A stretch of DNA of 48,523 nt from Tychonema sp. LEGE 06208 (GCF_015207505.1 NZ_JADEWT010000037.1:1-48523), one strand, 5' to 3'; counted from the stretch's first letter, positions 1 through 8,427 are shown. Notes: a model not told the origin generated them from the sequence alone. Made by a program: numbers and translations.

Positions 1-65
1 GAGGGGGAGAGGGGCAAAATCTTCGTTCTTCTGAATGGCTTCAGAAACGTTCAAAGCCTTTCTGT

Positions 66-275
66 ATAAGTACCTTGTCCATTCTTCCTTCTTCCTTCTT
101 CCGACTTCCCTCGGACTTCTTCCCGCGATTTTACCAAGTCTGGGAGTTGAGAGGGGGAGAGAGGGAGAGTGGGAAAATATTCCGTAATTACTTCCGAAGC
201 CCTCAAAACCGCTCTACATAAGTACCTTGTCCATTCTTCCTTCTTCCTTCTTCCGACTTCCCTCGGACTTCTTCC
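66..275. repeat. 58-bp direct repeat pair in a gene-free leader
   Basis: Positions 66-123 and 218-275 are the same 58-bp C/T-rich sequence, offset by 152 bp. Each copy lies downstream of a GAGGGGGAGAG-type stretch (start of the window and about 147-170). Short frames across it translate only the repeat and are not convincing genes. The whole of 1-380 holds nothing else I recognise apart from the ribosome binding site AAGGAG just before the next gene. Confidence 0.85.
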
Positions 276-380
276 TTCTTCTGAATGCAGAAAATTGAGT
301 ATTGGAAACATAATTCAGAGAACAAAGCGTCTTGAGGCTTTATGATCGAGACTGTGTGTGGTGTGAAGTGAAGGAGTAAG

Positions 381-1112
381 ATGACTGCCGACAGCCAACT
401 AATCTCCGGTAAGGTAATTCGAGCGATCGCGAGACGCGGTTTTGGGCCTGTCCTCGACGGAGACAGACGCATAACTCGTTCTCTACAGAGTCTCGACGGA
501 GAATTTTTCAAGCGGCTATTTGATATCCTGTTTTCCTCATCGGTTCTGCTCCTGTTTGCTCCGGTTTATCTGCTTTTGGCTCTTTCGATCGCCTTAAGCT
601 CGTCCGGGCCTATTTTTTACGTACAGGAACGAGTAGGCAAAAACCGTAAAATGTTTTATTGCCTTAAATTCAGAACGATGGTGGAAAATGCGGACGATAT
701 ATTGCTGGAAATCATGGAAAAATCTCCGCATTTGCGTCAAGAGTTTGAGGACAATTTCAAACTCAAACAAGACCCTCGAATTACCTGGATTGGAAGATTT
801 TTACGAATGACCAGTTTGGACGAATTTCCCCAGTTTTGGAATGTTTTAAAAGGAGATATGAGCGTCGTCGGGCCGAGACCTCTAGTTGAAGAAGAACTGC
901 CGAAATACGGCCGTCACATCAACAAAATTCTTACCATCAGACCTGGAATTACAGGCTTGTGGCAAGTGTCCGGTCGCAACGACATTCCCTATCCCCAGCG
1001 AGTCCAAATCGACCTCTATTACGCCAAGGACAAAAACCTTTGGATGGATATGTGGATTCTTTTCAAAACAATTGGAGTTGTAATTTTTCCCAAAAATAAC
1101 GGCGCATATTAA
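381..1112 (+). CDS. Undecaprenyl-phosphate sugar-phosphate transferase (bacterial sugar transferase family)
   Basis: This 243-residue protein should transfer a sugar-1-phosphate from a nucleotide sugar to the membrane lipid carrier, the first step of an exopolysaccharide repeat unit. A hydrophobic segment near residues 52-80 is followed by the family core: QERVGKN, the KFRTM motif, LRMTSLDEFPQ, SVVGPRPL and the RPGITGLWQVSGRN block. It is the short form with only the catalytic part and one membrane anchor, not the long WbaP/WcaJ form with several N-terminal membrane helices. The ATG at 381 follows AAGGAG at 371-376, which fixes the start. The GDP-fucose genes downstream suggest a fucose-containing polymer, but the sugar it moves cannot be read from sequence. 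Confidence 0.92.
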   Translation: MTADSQLISGKVIRAIARRGFGPVLDGDRRITRSLQSLDGEFFKRLFDILFSSSVLLLFAPVYLLLALSIALSSSGPIFYVQERVGKNRKMFYCLKFRTMVENADDILLEIMEKSPHLRQEFEDNFKLKQDPRITWIGRFLRMTSLDEFPQFWNVLKGDMSVVGPRPLVEEELPKYGRHINKILTIRPGITGLWQVSGRNDIPYPQRVQIDLYYAKDKNLWMDMWILFKTIGVVIFPKNNGAY

Positions 1113-1339
1113 TTATTGTCTGCAGTCAGCAATCGGTAGTTAGTTTTGTTTGTTACTGGCCGCTGATGCTGACTACTGACAGCAAGTGGCAAACTCTTTG
1201 TCAAAACATTCACATTTTGTTGATGACGATCGCACAATTGTGAGTTAATCTAGAGCTTGAAAATGCGATCGCCAGGGAACAACATCCTCTGGCCGGAACG
1301 TCCCAAATTAATTAACACAGCCTGTAAAAGGAAAATCAG

Positions 1340-2371
1340 ATGACGCAACGCAAGCGAGCGCTAATAACAGGTATTACAGGTCAAGACGGCTCCTACTTGA
1401 CCGAATTACTTTTAGATCAAGGATATGAAGTTCACGGCATTATCCGGCGGAGTTCTAGTTTCAATACCGATCGCATAGATCACATTTATGTCGATCCTCA
1501 CAGCGCGGACGCACAGTTATTTCTGCACTACGGCGACTTAACCGACGGCACTACTCTGCGCCGGATATTAGAAGAAGTTCAGCCGGTAGAAATTTATAAC
1601 TTAGGCGCTCAATCCCACGTCAGAGTCAGTTTTGACTCGCCGGAATATACGGTTGACACAGTAGGAATGGGAGTATTGCGCCTGCTAGAAGCAATTCGGG
1701 ACTACCAGCGCCGCACGGGCATAGAAGTGCGGTTTTATCAAGCAGGTTCTTCGGAAATGTTTGGTTTGGTGCAGGAAGTTCCGCAGAAGGAAACAACTCC
1801 TTTTTATCCCAGAAGTCCCTACGCCTGCGCTAAAGTTTACGCTCACTGGCAAACAGTAAATTATCGCGAATCTTACGGACTTTTTGCCTGCAACGGCATC
1901 TTGTTCAACCACGAATCTCCCCGTCGCGGCGAAACTTTTGTAACTCGCAAAATTACTCGCGCCGTTGCCAGAATTGTCGCCGGCAAGCAGAAAAAGATTT
2001 ACTTGGGCAATCTCGATTCCAAGCGGGACTGGGGCTATGCTAAAGACTACGTGCGGGCGATGTGGCTGATGCTGCAACAAGACAAACCGGACGATTATGT
2101 CATTGCTACCAACGAGACCCATTCGATTAAAGAATTTCTCGATTTAGCCTTTAATTACGTCAATTTAGAGTGGCAAAAATATGTCGAGTTTGACGAACGC
2201 TACTTGCGTCCGGCAGAAGTCGAACTGTTGATTGGCGATTCAACTAAGGCGCGCCAGCAGTTAAATTGGGAACCTTCTGTAACTTTTGAAGAGTTAGTGC
2301 ATTTGATGGTAGATGCTGACATCACAGCTTTAGAAAAGCAGGAACGAGGTTCTGGTAACGGATTTGATTGA
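1340..2371 (+). CDS. gmd: GDP-mannose 4,6-dehydratase
   Basis: Converts GDP-D-mannose to GDP-4-keto-6-deoxy-D-mannose, the first step to GDP-L-fucose. The extended short-chain dehydrogenase fold is clear: N-terminal nucleotide motif [10 protein letters not shown], then the family segment [23 protein letters not shown], the catalytic [12 protein letters not shown] (Tyr-x3-Lys), the NHESPRRGE loop that binds nucleotide, and [11 protein letters not shown]. At 343 residues it is slightly short of the usual 345-375 but looks complete. AAAGGA lies 8-13 bases before the ATG. GDP-L-fucose synthase follows 233 bp downstream on the same strand and uses its product. Confidence 0.97.
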   Translation: MTQRKRALITGITGQDGSYLTELLLDQGYEVHGIIRRSSSFNTDRIDHIYVDPHSADAQLFLHYGDLTDGTTLRRILEEVQPVEIYNLGAQSHVRVSFDSPEYTVDTVGMGVLRLLEAIRDYQRRTGIEVRFYQAGSSEMFGLVQEVPQKETTPFYPRSPYACAKVYAHWQTVNYRESYGLFACNGILFNHESPRRGETFVTRKITRAVARIVAGKQKKIYLGNLDSKRDWGYAKDYVRAMWLMLQQDKPDDYVIATNETHSIKEFLDLAFNYVNLEWQKYVEFDERYLRPAEVELLIGDSTKARQQLNWEPSVTFEELVHLMVDADITALEKQERGSGNGFD

Positions 2372-2445
2372 GGCGCGAAACTCAGCAGTCACCGCGACTG
2401 CTTGACAGCTATTTTCGTTCAACAAAATTGGTAGTTGGGCGATCG

Positions 2446-2484
2446 CTCGTCCTAGTTGAGTTAATGTAGATCCACTAGGGCGAG
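2446..2484. terminator. Inverted repeat after gmd, possible terminator
   Basis: CTCGTCCTAGT (2446-2456) pairs with ACTAGGGCGAG (2474-2484) as an 11-bp stem with one G-T pair and a 17-base loop, followed by TTTGG and a T-rich stretch. The loop is long and the T run weak, so termination is only a possibility; it could partly separate gmd from the next gene. Confidence 0.35.
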
Positions 2485-2604
2485 TTTGGTTATATTTTTA
2501 CTGAGCAGGAAAAACAAGCGCGATCGCTCCAAGTTGTGTAGCGGTAGCATTTTTAGACAGAAAATTGTCGATCGACCTTTATTCAAAATCCCCAGGATCA
2601 AATT

Positions 2605-3549
2605 ATGACAAGCTTGGATTTAAGCAACAAGCGCATTCTAGTCACCGGTGGCGCGGGTTTCCTAGGCCGTCAGGTAATCGACCAGTTAGTCAAAACAGGG
2701 GCGGATGCTGATAAAATTTCGGTAACGCGATCGCGCGACTGCGACCTCCGCGTCATGGAAAACTGCAAGCGCGCCGCCGACCAACAAGACATCATCATAC
2801 ACCTAGCAGCCCACGTTGGTGGCATCGGTTTAAACCAACTCAAACCGGCAGAACTATTTTATGACAATTTAATGATGGGCGCGCAACTAATCCACGCAGC
2901 CTACGAAACAGGAGTCGAAAAATTCGTCTGCGTCGGTACCATTTGCGCCTATCCCAACTTAACCCCAGTTCCCTTCAAAGAAGACGACCTCTGGAACGGA
3001 TATCCCGAAGTAACCAACGCACCTTACGGAATAGCAAAAAAAGCCTTATTAGTGCAACTGCAATCCTACCGCCAGCAGTACGGATTCAACGGTATCTACT
3101 TGCTACCAGTCAATTTGTACGGCCCGGAAGATAACTTTGACCCGAAAAGTTCCCACGTCATCCCCGCATTAATTCGCAAAGTCTACGAAGCCCAAGAAAG
3201 GGGAGACAAAACATTGCCAGTTTGGGGCGACGGCAGCCCCAGCCGCGAGTTTTTGTATTCCACAGATGCCGCGCGCGGGATTGTGATGGCGGCTCAATCT
3301 TACAATGAATCTGACCCGGTTAATTTGGGAACAAATAGCGAAGTTAAAATTCGCGAATTAGTAGAAACGATTTGCGAATTGATGGGATTTGAGGGAGAAA
3401 TTGTTTGGGAAACAGACAAACCGAACGGTCAGCCGCGCCGCTGTTTGGATACCGAAAGGGCTAAGGAAAGGTTTGGTTTTGTGGCTGAAATGGGCTTTAA
3501 GGAAGGGTTGAAAAATACCATTGATTGGTATCGCAAACACGCAGTTTGA
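2605..3549 (+). CDS. fcl: GDP-L-fucose synthase (epimerase/reductase)
   Basis: Epimerises and reduces GDP-4-keto-6-deoxymannose to GDP-L-fucose with NADPH. A Rossmann motif VTGGAGFLG is at residues 13-21. HLAAHVGGI, the CAYP segment, the catalytic Tyr and Lys in [10 protein letters not shown], and the [10 protein letters not shown] stretch match the WcaG/Fcl family, as does the length of 314 residues. With gmd it forms the full two-step route from GDP-mannose, so a fucosylated polysaccharide is expected. A strong hairpin with a T run directly follows the stop codon and ends this polysaccharide block. Confidence 0.96.
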   Translation: MTSLDLSNKRILVTGGAGFLGRQVIDQLVKTGADADKISVTRSRDCDLRVMENCKRAADQQDIIIHLAAHVGGIGLNQLKPAELFYDNLMMGAQLIHAAYETGVEKFVCVGTICAYPNLTPVPFKEDDLWNGYPEVTNAPYGIAKKALLVQLQSYRQQYGFNGIYLLPVNLYGPEDNFDPKSSHVIPALIRKVYEAQERGDKTLPVWGDGSPSREFLYSTDAARGIVMAAQSYNESDPVNLGTNSEVKIRELVETICELMGFEGEIVWETDKPNGQPRRCLDTERAKERFGFVAEMGFKEGLKNTIDWYRKHAV

Positions 3550-3559
3550 GTGTATAAAA

Positions 3560-3591
3560 CCCCGGTTTTTTGAAGAAACCGGGGCTTTTTT
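3560..3591 (+). terminator. Rho-independent terminator after fcl
   Basis: CCCCGGTTT (3560-3568) pairs perfectly with AAACCGGGG (3576-3584) around a 7-base loop, followed by C and six T residues, ten bases past the fcl stop. The stem resembles the AAACCCGGTTT palindromes scattered in this window, so a repeat may have been recruited as a terminator. Confidence 0.85.
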
Positions 3592-3763
3592 AAATGATAT
3601 TCAGGGGTTGAAACCGCTACTATACAAACGATGTTTGCCTCCGCAGACTAAGAATAAGAATTTATACCAATCGATCGCCTTTTGGGGAGAGTTCTCCTAC
3701 AATAATTACTTGTAGAACACTTTTATTGTAAAATATATTATTTTCGCAGATGTTTATTTGGCA

Positions 3764-4258
3764 ATGGAACTGAACCAGCAGAAAGAACTTTTTAGCAAAG
3801 CTTATGTGCGTGCGGTTGCAGCCGTGGCAGGTTTCTCGATCGATCTGTTAGAATTAGACTTCGACAGCATCGACCTACAAATCACGGCTGGCAGCGGTGA
3901 GGGAAGCGTTTATTTTCCAGAGTTGAAGTTACAATTAAAATGTACTTCAAGGGACGTGATGGATGGCGACTACATCCGATATCCGCTCAAACTCAAAAAC
4001 TACAACGATTTGAGAAGGAATACCCTAGTACCTAGAATCTTAGTTGTAGTTTTAGTACCAGAAAATCTAGAAGACTGGTTGCAGCAGTCAGAATCTGAAC
4101 TGTGCATGAGAAGTTGTGCCTACTGGATGTCATTGCGGGGACAGCCAGAAACACAAAATATAGCAAATGTGACTGTTTCTTTACCCCGCACCAATCAGTT
4201 TACAATAGAAGCTCTTAAGTCAATGATACAGCGCATTAGCGAGGGAAGTTTGCCATGA
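3764..4258 (+). CDS. DUF4365-like protein (restriction-nuclease-like fold)
   Basis: A 164-residue protein (from ATG 3764; a TTG at 3758 would add two residues). It resembles DUF4365, a family thought to have a PD-(D/E)xK nuclease fold: Asp37 in SIDLQI, followed by a strand with PELKLQLKC (Gln57-x-Lys59), matches the D...QxK pattern. The central hydrophobic strand RILVVVLVP is also typical. No nuclease activity is proven. Its stop overlaps the start of the next gene (ATGA, 4 bp), so the two are almost certainly translated together. It may belong to a defence or toxin-type pair, but the sequence alone does not decide this. Confidence 0.75.
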   Translation: MELNQQKELFSKAYVRAVAAVAGFSIDLLELDFDSIDLQITAGSGEGSVYFPELKLQLKCTSRDVMDGDYIRYPLKLKNYNDLRRNTLVPRILVVVLVPENLEDWLQQSESELCMRSCAYWMSLRGQPETQNIANVTVSLPRTNQFTIEALKSMIQRISEGSLP

Positions 4259-4797
4259 AAGTAACTGTAAGAGATAGTCACATTCTGAAAACAATTGAGC
4301 CAAATGTGTTAGAGAAATACTTACAGATAAATGGCTGGCATAAAGCTCGTCAATTTTATGACGGATTCATTTGGAGTAAGAAAAATTCAGTGAGTCAGGA
4401 GGGGGAAGTATTGGTTTCCCCTCACCAAGATTTTGATGATTTTGCCGAGGTGATGTGTCGGAACTTAAAAGCAATAGAAGTGGTGGAAAATCGTTCTCAG
4501 CTAGATATTCTCAGCGATTTAATCACGGTTTTACCTAATGTTGCAATCTCGGGATGGATTAATAAAGTGCACGGGGCAGAATCTCCGGCCAAAATTACAT
4601 TAATGGGATTTGTCGTGGGGAAGCTGAGAAAAATTAATCTGGAATTGAGCGGATCTGATTATCAGTTGGCCCTCAAGGCTTATGAAGCGCGATCGCCAGT
4701 TACCTGTTTTGGTGATTTAATTAAAGAAAATGACTGTTTCGTGCTACAAAATCCGCGAGATTTTGCTCTGCTGACTGAGGCAGAATTAATCAAATAG
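4255..4797 (+). CDS. Uncharacterised partner of the DUF4365-like protein
   Basis: A 180-residue soluble protein I cannot assign. It has no signal peptide or membrane segment. The N-terminal third (LQINGWHKARQFYDGFIW) looks like a small alpha/beta domain, and the middle (NRSQLDILSDLI) is helical and charged. The start codon overlaps the stop of the preceding gene by 4 bp, a sign of translational coupling and probably of physical or functional partnership. The pair has no homology-based pathway link to either neighbour that I can see. Confidence 0.75.
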   Translation: MKVTVRDSHILKTIEPNVLEKYLQINGWHKARQFYDGFIWSKKNSVSQEGEVLVSPHQDFDDFAEVMCRNLKAIEVVENRSQLDILSDLITVLPNVAISGWINKVHGAESPAKITLMGFVVGKLRKINLELSGSDYQLALKAYEARSPVTCFGDLIKENDCFVLQNPRDFALLTEAELIK

Positions 4798-4870
4798 TTT
4801 GGGAAATCCTGGTTGTGGTACAATATCAAGCAAAAATTATTGTGCCGATCGCATTACAGGAAAACAGGTT

Positions 4871-5695
4871 GTGCAAACTATAAAATTAGGTGCATCGGGT
4901 TCCGATGTTGTGAAACTGCAAAAACGCTTGCTGGAGTTAGGTTTGAATCCAGGAAGTGCCGATGGTCAATTTGGGCCGAAAACTGAAGCATCCCTTAAAC
5001 AGTTTCAAAGCAATCAAGGGTTTTTAGCTGACGGAATTGCGGGCCCCAAAACGCTAGCTGCGTTGTTCCCCGGAGAACCTTTGCGGTTGTCACTTTTATC
5101 AGACAGGGCGATCGGGCTAATTTTAGAATTCGAGGTTGGCGGCGGGCGGGAATATTACGAAAAGCTGTTGCAGCGTCCAACTTGGCCGGAAGCAGCATCG
5201 GGAATTACGATCGGCATCGGCTACGATCTAGGTTACAACAGTGTAGAAGTTTTTAACCAAGATTGGCATAAATTAGGAGATGCAGATCAAAAACGTTTGA
5301 GTAACTGCTGCGGCTTGAAAGGAGAAACTGCAAAAAGCCGTTTAGCTAGCGTGCGAGACATTCTTATTTCTTGGGAATTAGCGTGGGAAGTTTTTAATAT
5401 TGTAACTATCCCAAAATTTTACAATTTTACTAAAGAAGCATTTCCCGGTTTTGAAGAATTGCCTGCAGATGTTCAAGGCGGATTGGTAAGTTTGGTGTTC
5501 AATCGCGGCACGAGTATGGAGGGAAACCGCCGCCGGGAAATGCGTGCCATCCGGGATTTAGTGCAGAAAAAAGATGTGAAGGGCATTGCTGAACAAATCC
5601 GGGAAATGAAACGGATTTGGGTGGGTACTTCAATTGCCAGGGGAATGAATAGGCGGCGGGATGCGGAAGCGGCTTTAATTGAGGAAAGTGCTTAA
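4871..5695 (+). CDS. Peptidoglycan-binding, pesticin/T4-lysozyme-like protein
   Basis: From GTG 4871 (AGGAAAACAGG just upstream) this is 274 residues; a TTG at 4799 is in frame but has no ribosome binding site. Residues 3-66 are a peptidoglycan-binding type 1 domain (GSDVVKLQKRLLELG, DGQFGPKT, DGIAGPKTLAAL). The rest resembles a phage-type lysozyme of the pesticin/T4 group: LILEFEVGG near 83-91 with candidate catalytic Glu86 or Glu88, GITIGIGYDLG at 111-121, and a C-terminal SLVFNRG...GMNRRRDAEAALI helix block. It probably cleaves the glycan strand of peptidoglycan. There is no signal peptide, so export would need another route. It follows the DUF4365 pair directly. Confidence 0.8.
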   Translation: MQTIKLGASGSDVVKLQKRLLELGLNPGSADGQFGPKTEASLKQFQSNQGFLADGIAGPKTLAALFPGEPLRLSLLSDRAIGLILEFEVGGGREYYEKLLQRPTWPEAASGITIGIGYDLGYNSVEVFNQDWHKLGDADQKRLSNCCGLKGETAKSRLASVRDILISWELAWEVFNIVTIPKFYNFTKEAFPGFEELPADVQGGLVSLVFNRGTSMEGNRRREMRAIRDLVQKKDVKGIAEQIREMKRIWVGTSIARGMNRRRDAEAALIEESA

Positions 5696-5760
5696 TCACA
5701 AATGAATAATGACTAATTTCATAACCATTGTAGGATGGGCAAATATCTATTTTTAATAAA

Positions 5761-5933
5761 ATTGGTTCGTAGTGAGGTTTTTCGTGCGATCGAAAAAGAA
5801 GGACTGAAATCCTTTTTACGAACCAATCTGTTTGAGTGTTCGGATTTTCTTCCGAGCGAAAAAGAAGGACGGGAGCATCTCAGTTTGGCAAAAATGAGAT
5901 GCTCCCAGAAGGATTAAAGTCCTCACTACGAAC
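5761..5933. repeat. Nested inverted-repeat element (MITE-like)
   Basis: GTTCGTAGTGAGG (5765-5777) is exactly inverted at 5921-5933. Inside lie two more hairpins: ATTGGTTCGTA (5761-5771) against TACGAACCAAT (5817-5827), and GGGAGCATCTCA (5871-5882) against its perfect complement at 5895-5906. The GGGAGCATCT arm recurs at 30.98-31.11 kb, and a similar GAGGACTTCAGTCC motif occurs near 9347. The 60-codon frame through the element is not a credible gene. Confidence 0.7.
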
Positions 5934-5949
5934 TTTGTAAGTCTAATAA

Positions 5950-6810
5950 TTAAAGCTTTGAACTTGCAGCAGTATGCGGTGGTAGTACAACTTTCTTGGC
6001 TAAACCTAGCACTTGTAAAATTTTAATCGCCCACCAAGTCATGTCAATTTCCCACCATTTATATCCAGCTTTTGCTACATTTGGATAAGCGTGATGGTTG
6101 TTGTGCCAGCCTTCTCCGTAGGTGAGAATTGCTGCCCACCAAAGATTGCGAGAATTGTCGTGAGATTTGAAAGTGCGGTAGCCTGTCATGTGACTCGCAG
6201 AGTTGATTAACCAAGTGCTGTGCCACAGCAAAACTGCCCTGAGAAATACGCCGTAAATCACAAATGACCAACCGCCAATTAGGTACAGCAAGATTCCTAC
6301 AGGAATTTGCAGTATCAGAAAGTTGCGATCTAACCAGCGGTAAAATGGATCTTTAGCTAAATCTGGAGCGTATTTTTTGTAAGTTTCGTAATTAAAAAAC
6401 TCTTGGTGCGGGTAAAATATCCACATCATGTGACTCCACCAAAAACCGCGCCGCGCGGAGTAAGGATCTTTATTGTTATCTTCTGTGTAGAGATGATGCT
6501 GGCGGTGTCCAGAAACCCAAAAAATCGGGCCGCCTTGTAAGGCTAAAGCACCTATTGTGGCGATCGCATATTCTAACCAAGAAGGCACTTGGAAGCTACG
6601 ATGAGTTAACATTCGGTGATATCCCAAGCAAATCCCAATGCTGCCAAATAGCCAGTGCAGCAATATCGCTACACCTAAAGCAGACCAAGAAAAAAACCAG
6701 GGGGCTAATAATGCTAAGCCGTGTATTATCCCAAAAAATGCCGCAGTCGTCCAGTTAAATGCGATCGGCTGTTTGCCCTCAAGGGCCGTTTCGACGGAAT
6801 TATAAGTCAT
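5950..6810 (-). CDS. desC: Acyl-lipid/acyl-CoA desaturase (delta-9 type)
   Basis: A di-iron membrane desaturase of 286 residues that introduces a double bond into fatty acyl chains, probably at position 9 of stearoyl lipids as in cyanobacterial DesC. The three histidine boxes are intact: HRMLTH at 65-70, HRQHH at 102-106 and HNNHH at 236-240. Hydrophobic pairs near 20-60 and 165-200 fit the four-helix membrane layout. It is transcribed away from the TetR-type regulator at 6998, and two matching inverted repeats lie in the shared intergenic region, which suggests regulation by that neighbour. DesC was chosen over other desaturases because of the short length and box spacing; regiospecificity is inferred. 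Confidence 0.93.
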   Translation of the reverse strand: MTYNSVETALEGKQPIAFNWTTAAFFGIIHGLALLAPWFFSWSALGVAILLHWLFGSIGICLGYHRMLTHRSFQVPSWLEYAIATIGALALQGGPIFWVSGHRQHHLYTEDNNKDPYSARRGFWWSHMMWIFYPHQEFFNYETYKKYAPDLAKDPFYRWLDRNFLILQIPVGILLYLIGGWSFVIYGVFLRAVLLWHSTWLINSASHMTGYRTFKSHDNSRNLWWAAILTYGEGWHNNHHAYPNVAKAGYKWWEIDMTWWAIKILQVLGLAKKVVLPPHTAASSKL

Positions 6811-6925
6811 GAAATTTTTATTTTAGATAACGGCGATCTGCTAACGAAACAACGATCGACCTTCCCCTATACACTGGTTAAAACTGATGCTCGCGAAAGC
6901 ATACCGTTACAGGCGGAATAGAAAA

Positions 6926-6942
6926 TGCAAGTTTTACTTACA
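6926..6942. promoter_or_regulatory. Candidate operator 1 (imperfect inverted repeat)
   Basis: TGCAAGT-TTT-ACTTACA, a 7-3-7 inverted repeat with one mismatch to the perfect site at 6972-6988. It lies in the divergent desC/TetR promoter region; its centre is 46 bp from that of the second site. It is a plausible binding site for the TetR-type protein. Confidence 0.5.
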
Positions 6943-6971
6943 TATTCAGCTTAACAGGCGTTTCCTTTTTA

Positions 6972-6988
6972 TGCAAGTCTAACTTGCA
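6972..6988. promoter_or_regulatory. Candidate operator 2 (perfect inverted repeat)
   Basis: TGCAAGT-CTA-ACTTGCA, a perfect 7-3-7 inverted repeat ending nine bases before the start codon of the TetR-type gene. A repressor bound here would block its own expression. The size and symmetry fit TetR-family operators. No protein-DNA evidence is available. Confidence 0.55.
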
Positions 6989-6997
6989 ATTTATTGT

Positions 6998-8347
6998 ATG
7001 GCCGCTCAACGGAATCCAACTCGGCAGCGTTTAATCGTTGCAGCGCTAGAGTTATTTGTCTCTCGGGGAGTTACCGAAACCACGACTAAGCAAATTGCAG
7101 AATTAGCTGAAGTTAATGAGGTAACGCTATTTCGGAATTTTGGTAGCAAGCACGGCTTGCTTTTGGCAGTCATTGAAGAGGCTGCCGTATTTACTAAGTT
7201 GGGTGAAAGTTTAGTCGATCGGACAAATCAGACTAGCAGCATTCATGAAACGCTCAAAGACTACGCTATTGCGTGTTTACAGGCGCTGGAACGGGTTCCA
7301 GAAGTCGTGCGATCGGTGGTGGGCGAAGCCGGAAAGTACCCCGCAGAAAACCGCGCGGCGTTGGGTAGAGGCTTTACCGAAGCCAACCGTTATGCAGCAG
7401 AATATTTTGCTGCTGCGATCGATCGCGAGAAGTTGCACACACATTTGAGCGCCGAACAGCTTGCGAGTTTACTCAACGGAATGTTGGTGGGATATGCGGT
7501 GATTGAGTTTACTAGCGAATTTCACGAACTTTGGCATGATCGGGAGGATTTTTTGGAAAATTTAGTCACGCTGTTTTTGCACGGGGCTGTATCGTCTTTT
7601 GATGAGGAGGAAGAAAAGGAGAATGCTAGTTTTTTGAGTGAGAATCGGAAGGTGGAAGCTGGGATTTTGCCTGCGTCTGGCGGATTTGGCGCCCAAATTC
7701 GGGACAGCCCCATCGCCCAGAATCAATTTGCAGTTAAATCGGAGTTGGCGATCAAAAAAACTGCTGGGGAAAATGTGTTAGATTTGCCAGCAAATTTAGT
7801 CGCTGCCATTTTGCAGCGAGCAAAAAAGCTGGGAATCCAACAATATGCTTTAGTATATGTTTTGTTTGGATCGGGATTGAGTAAAGATGAGATTGTTGGG
7901 TTGGAGCGATCGCACCACATCAGCGATTCTCGCCAACAACTGCTGCAAGTCACCCAAGGTTTGGGGCGGCAAGTTCCCGTAAATCAATGGATTTTGGGCA
8001 AGCGCTACGGTTCTTATACTAACAATCCGCTGACTCAGTGGTTGAAAAGCCGGAAAGATAGCGAGTCAGCTTTGTTTTTAAATCGAACTGGAAAACCCCT
8101 GTCGGAAAATGATTTAGTAGAACTGTGGGAAGAATTGACTGCGGGATTGGTGGGTGTTGAAGCAGAGGCGATCGCGATCGAACAAACTCAACAAACCTGG
8201 TGCGTGGAGATGTTAATGCGGGGTATGAATTTGGAAGATATGCAGATATTGACTGGGTGGGATGTTGCTAAGTTGCAGCCTTACCTGCGGAGATCCAGGG
8301 AAAAAACTGCTTTGGAACAAGCGATTCGTCTCGATCGCAAATCCTAG
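6998..8347 (+). CDS. TetR-family regulator fused to a degenerate tyrosine-recombinase-like domain
   Basis: A single 449-codon frame. Residues 8-55 are a TetR N-terminal DNA-binding domain (AALELFVSRGVTETTTKQIAELAEVNEVTLFRNFGSK split across the helix-turn-helix), and about 56-200 form the usual helical ligand/dimer part. After an acidic linker (about 201-260), residues 262-447 resemble the catalytic domain of tyrosine recombinases: VLFGSGLSKDEIVGL, LFLNRTGKPLS, TWCVEMLMRGMNLEDMQILTGWD, QPYLRRS. The catalytic Arg-His-x-x-Arg-His set is replaced (Ser295, Gln398/Gln399, Trp421); Tyr429 may remain. It is therefore probably a non-cutting DNA-binding or assembly module. It is divergent from desC with operator-like repeats between; TetR-type DesT regulates desaturase genes in Pseudomonas, so a lipid-related role is a reasonable inference. 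Confidence 0.85.
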   Translation: MAAQRNPTRQRLIVAALELFVSRGVTETTTKQIAELAEVNEVTLFRNFGSKHGLLLAVIEEAAVFTKLGESLVDRTNQTSSIHETLKDYAIACLQALERVPEVVRSVVGEAGKYPAENRAALGRGFTEANRYAAEYFAAAIDREKLHTHLSAEQLASLLNGMLVGYAVIEFTSEFHELWHDREDFLENLVTLFLHGAVSSFDEEEEKENASFLSENRKVEAGILPASGGFGAQIRDSPIAQNQFAVKSELAIKKTAGENVLDLPANLVAAILQRAKKLGIQQYALVYVLFGSGLSKDEIVGLERSHHISDSRQQLLQVTQGLGRQVPVNQWILGKRYGSYTNNPLTQWLKSRKDSESALFLNRTGKPLSENDLVELWEELTAGLVGVEAEAIAIEQTQQTWCVEMLMRGMNLEDMQILTGWDVAKLQPYLRRSREKTALEQAIRLDRKS

Positions 8348-8427
8348 ACAAATCATAGTATTCAAATGCCAAGGTCAAAGAAATGGGAATCAGTTTGAAA
8401 TTTAACAGGCCTATAATGTACTGTGTT

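Noticed and set aside
51-511. Two overlapping minus-strand frames with a repeated KKEEVRGKSEEGRR segment
   Set aside because: They translate the 58-bp direct repeat and then overlap the sugar transferase on the other strand.
5735-5917. 60-codon frame before desC
   Set aside because: Entirely within the nested inverted-repeat element.
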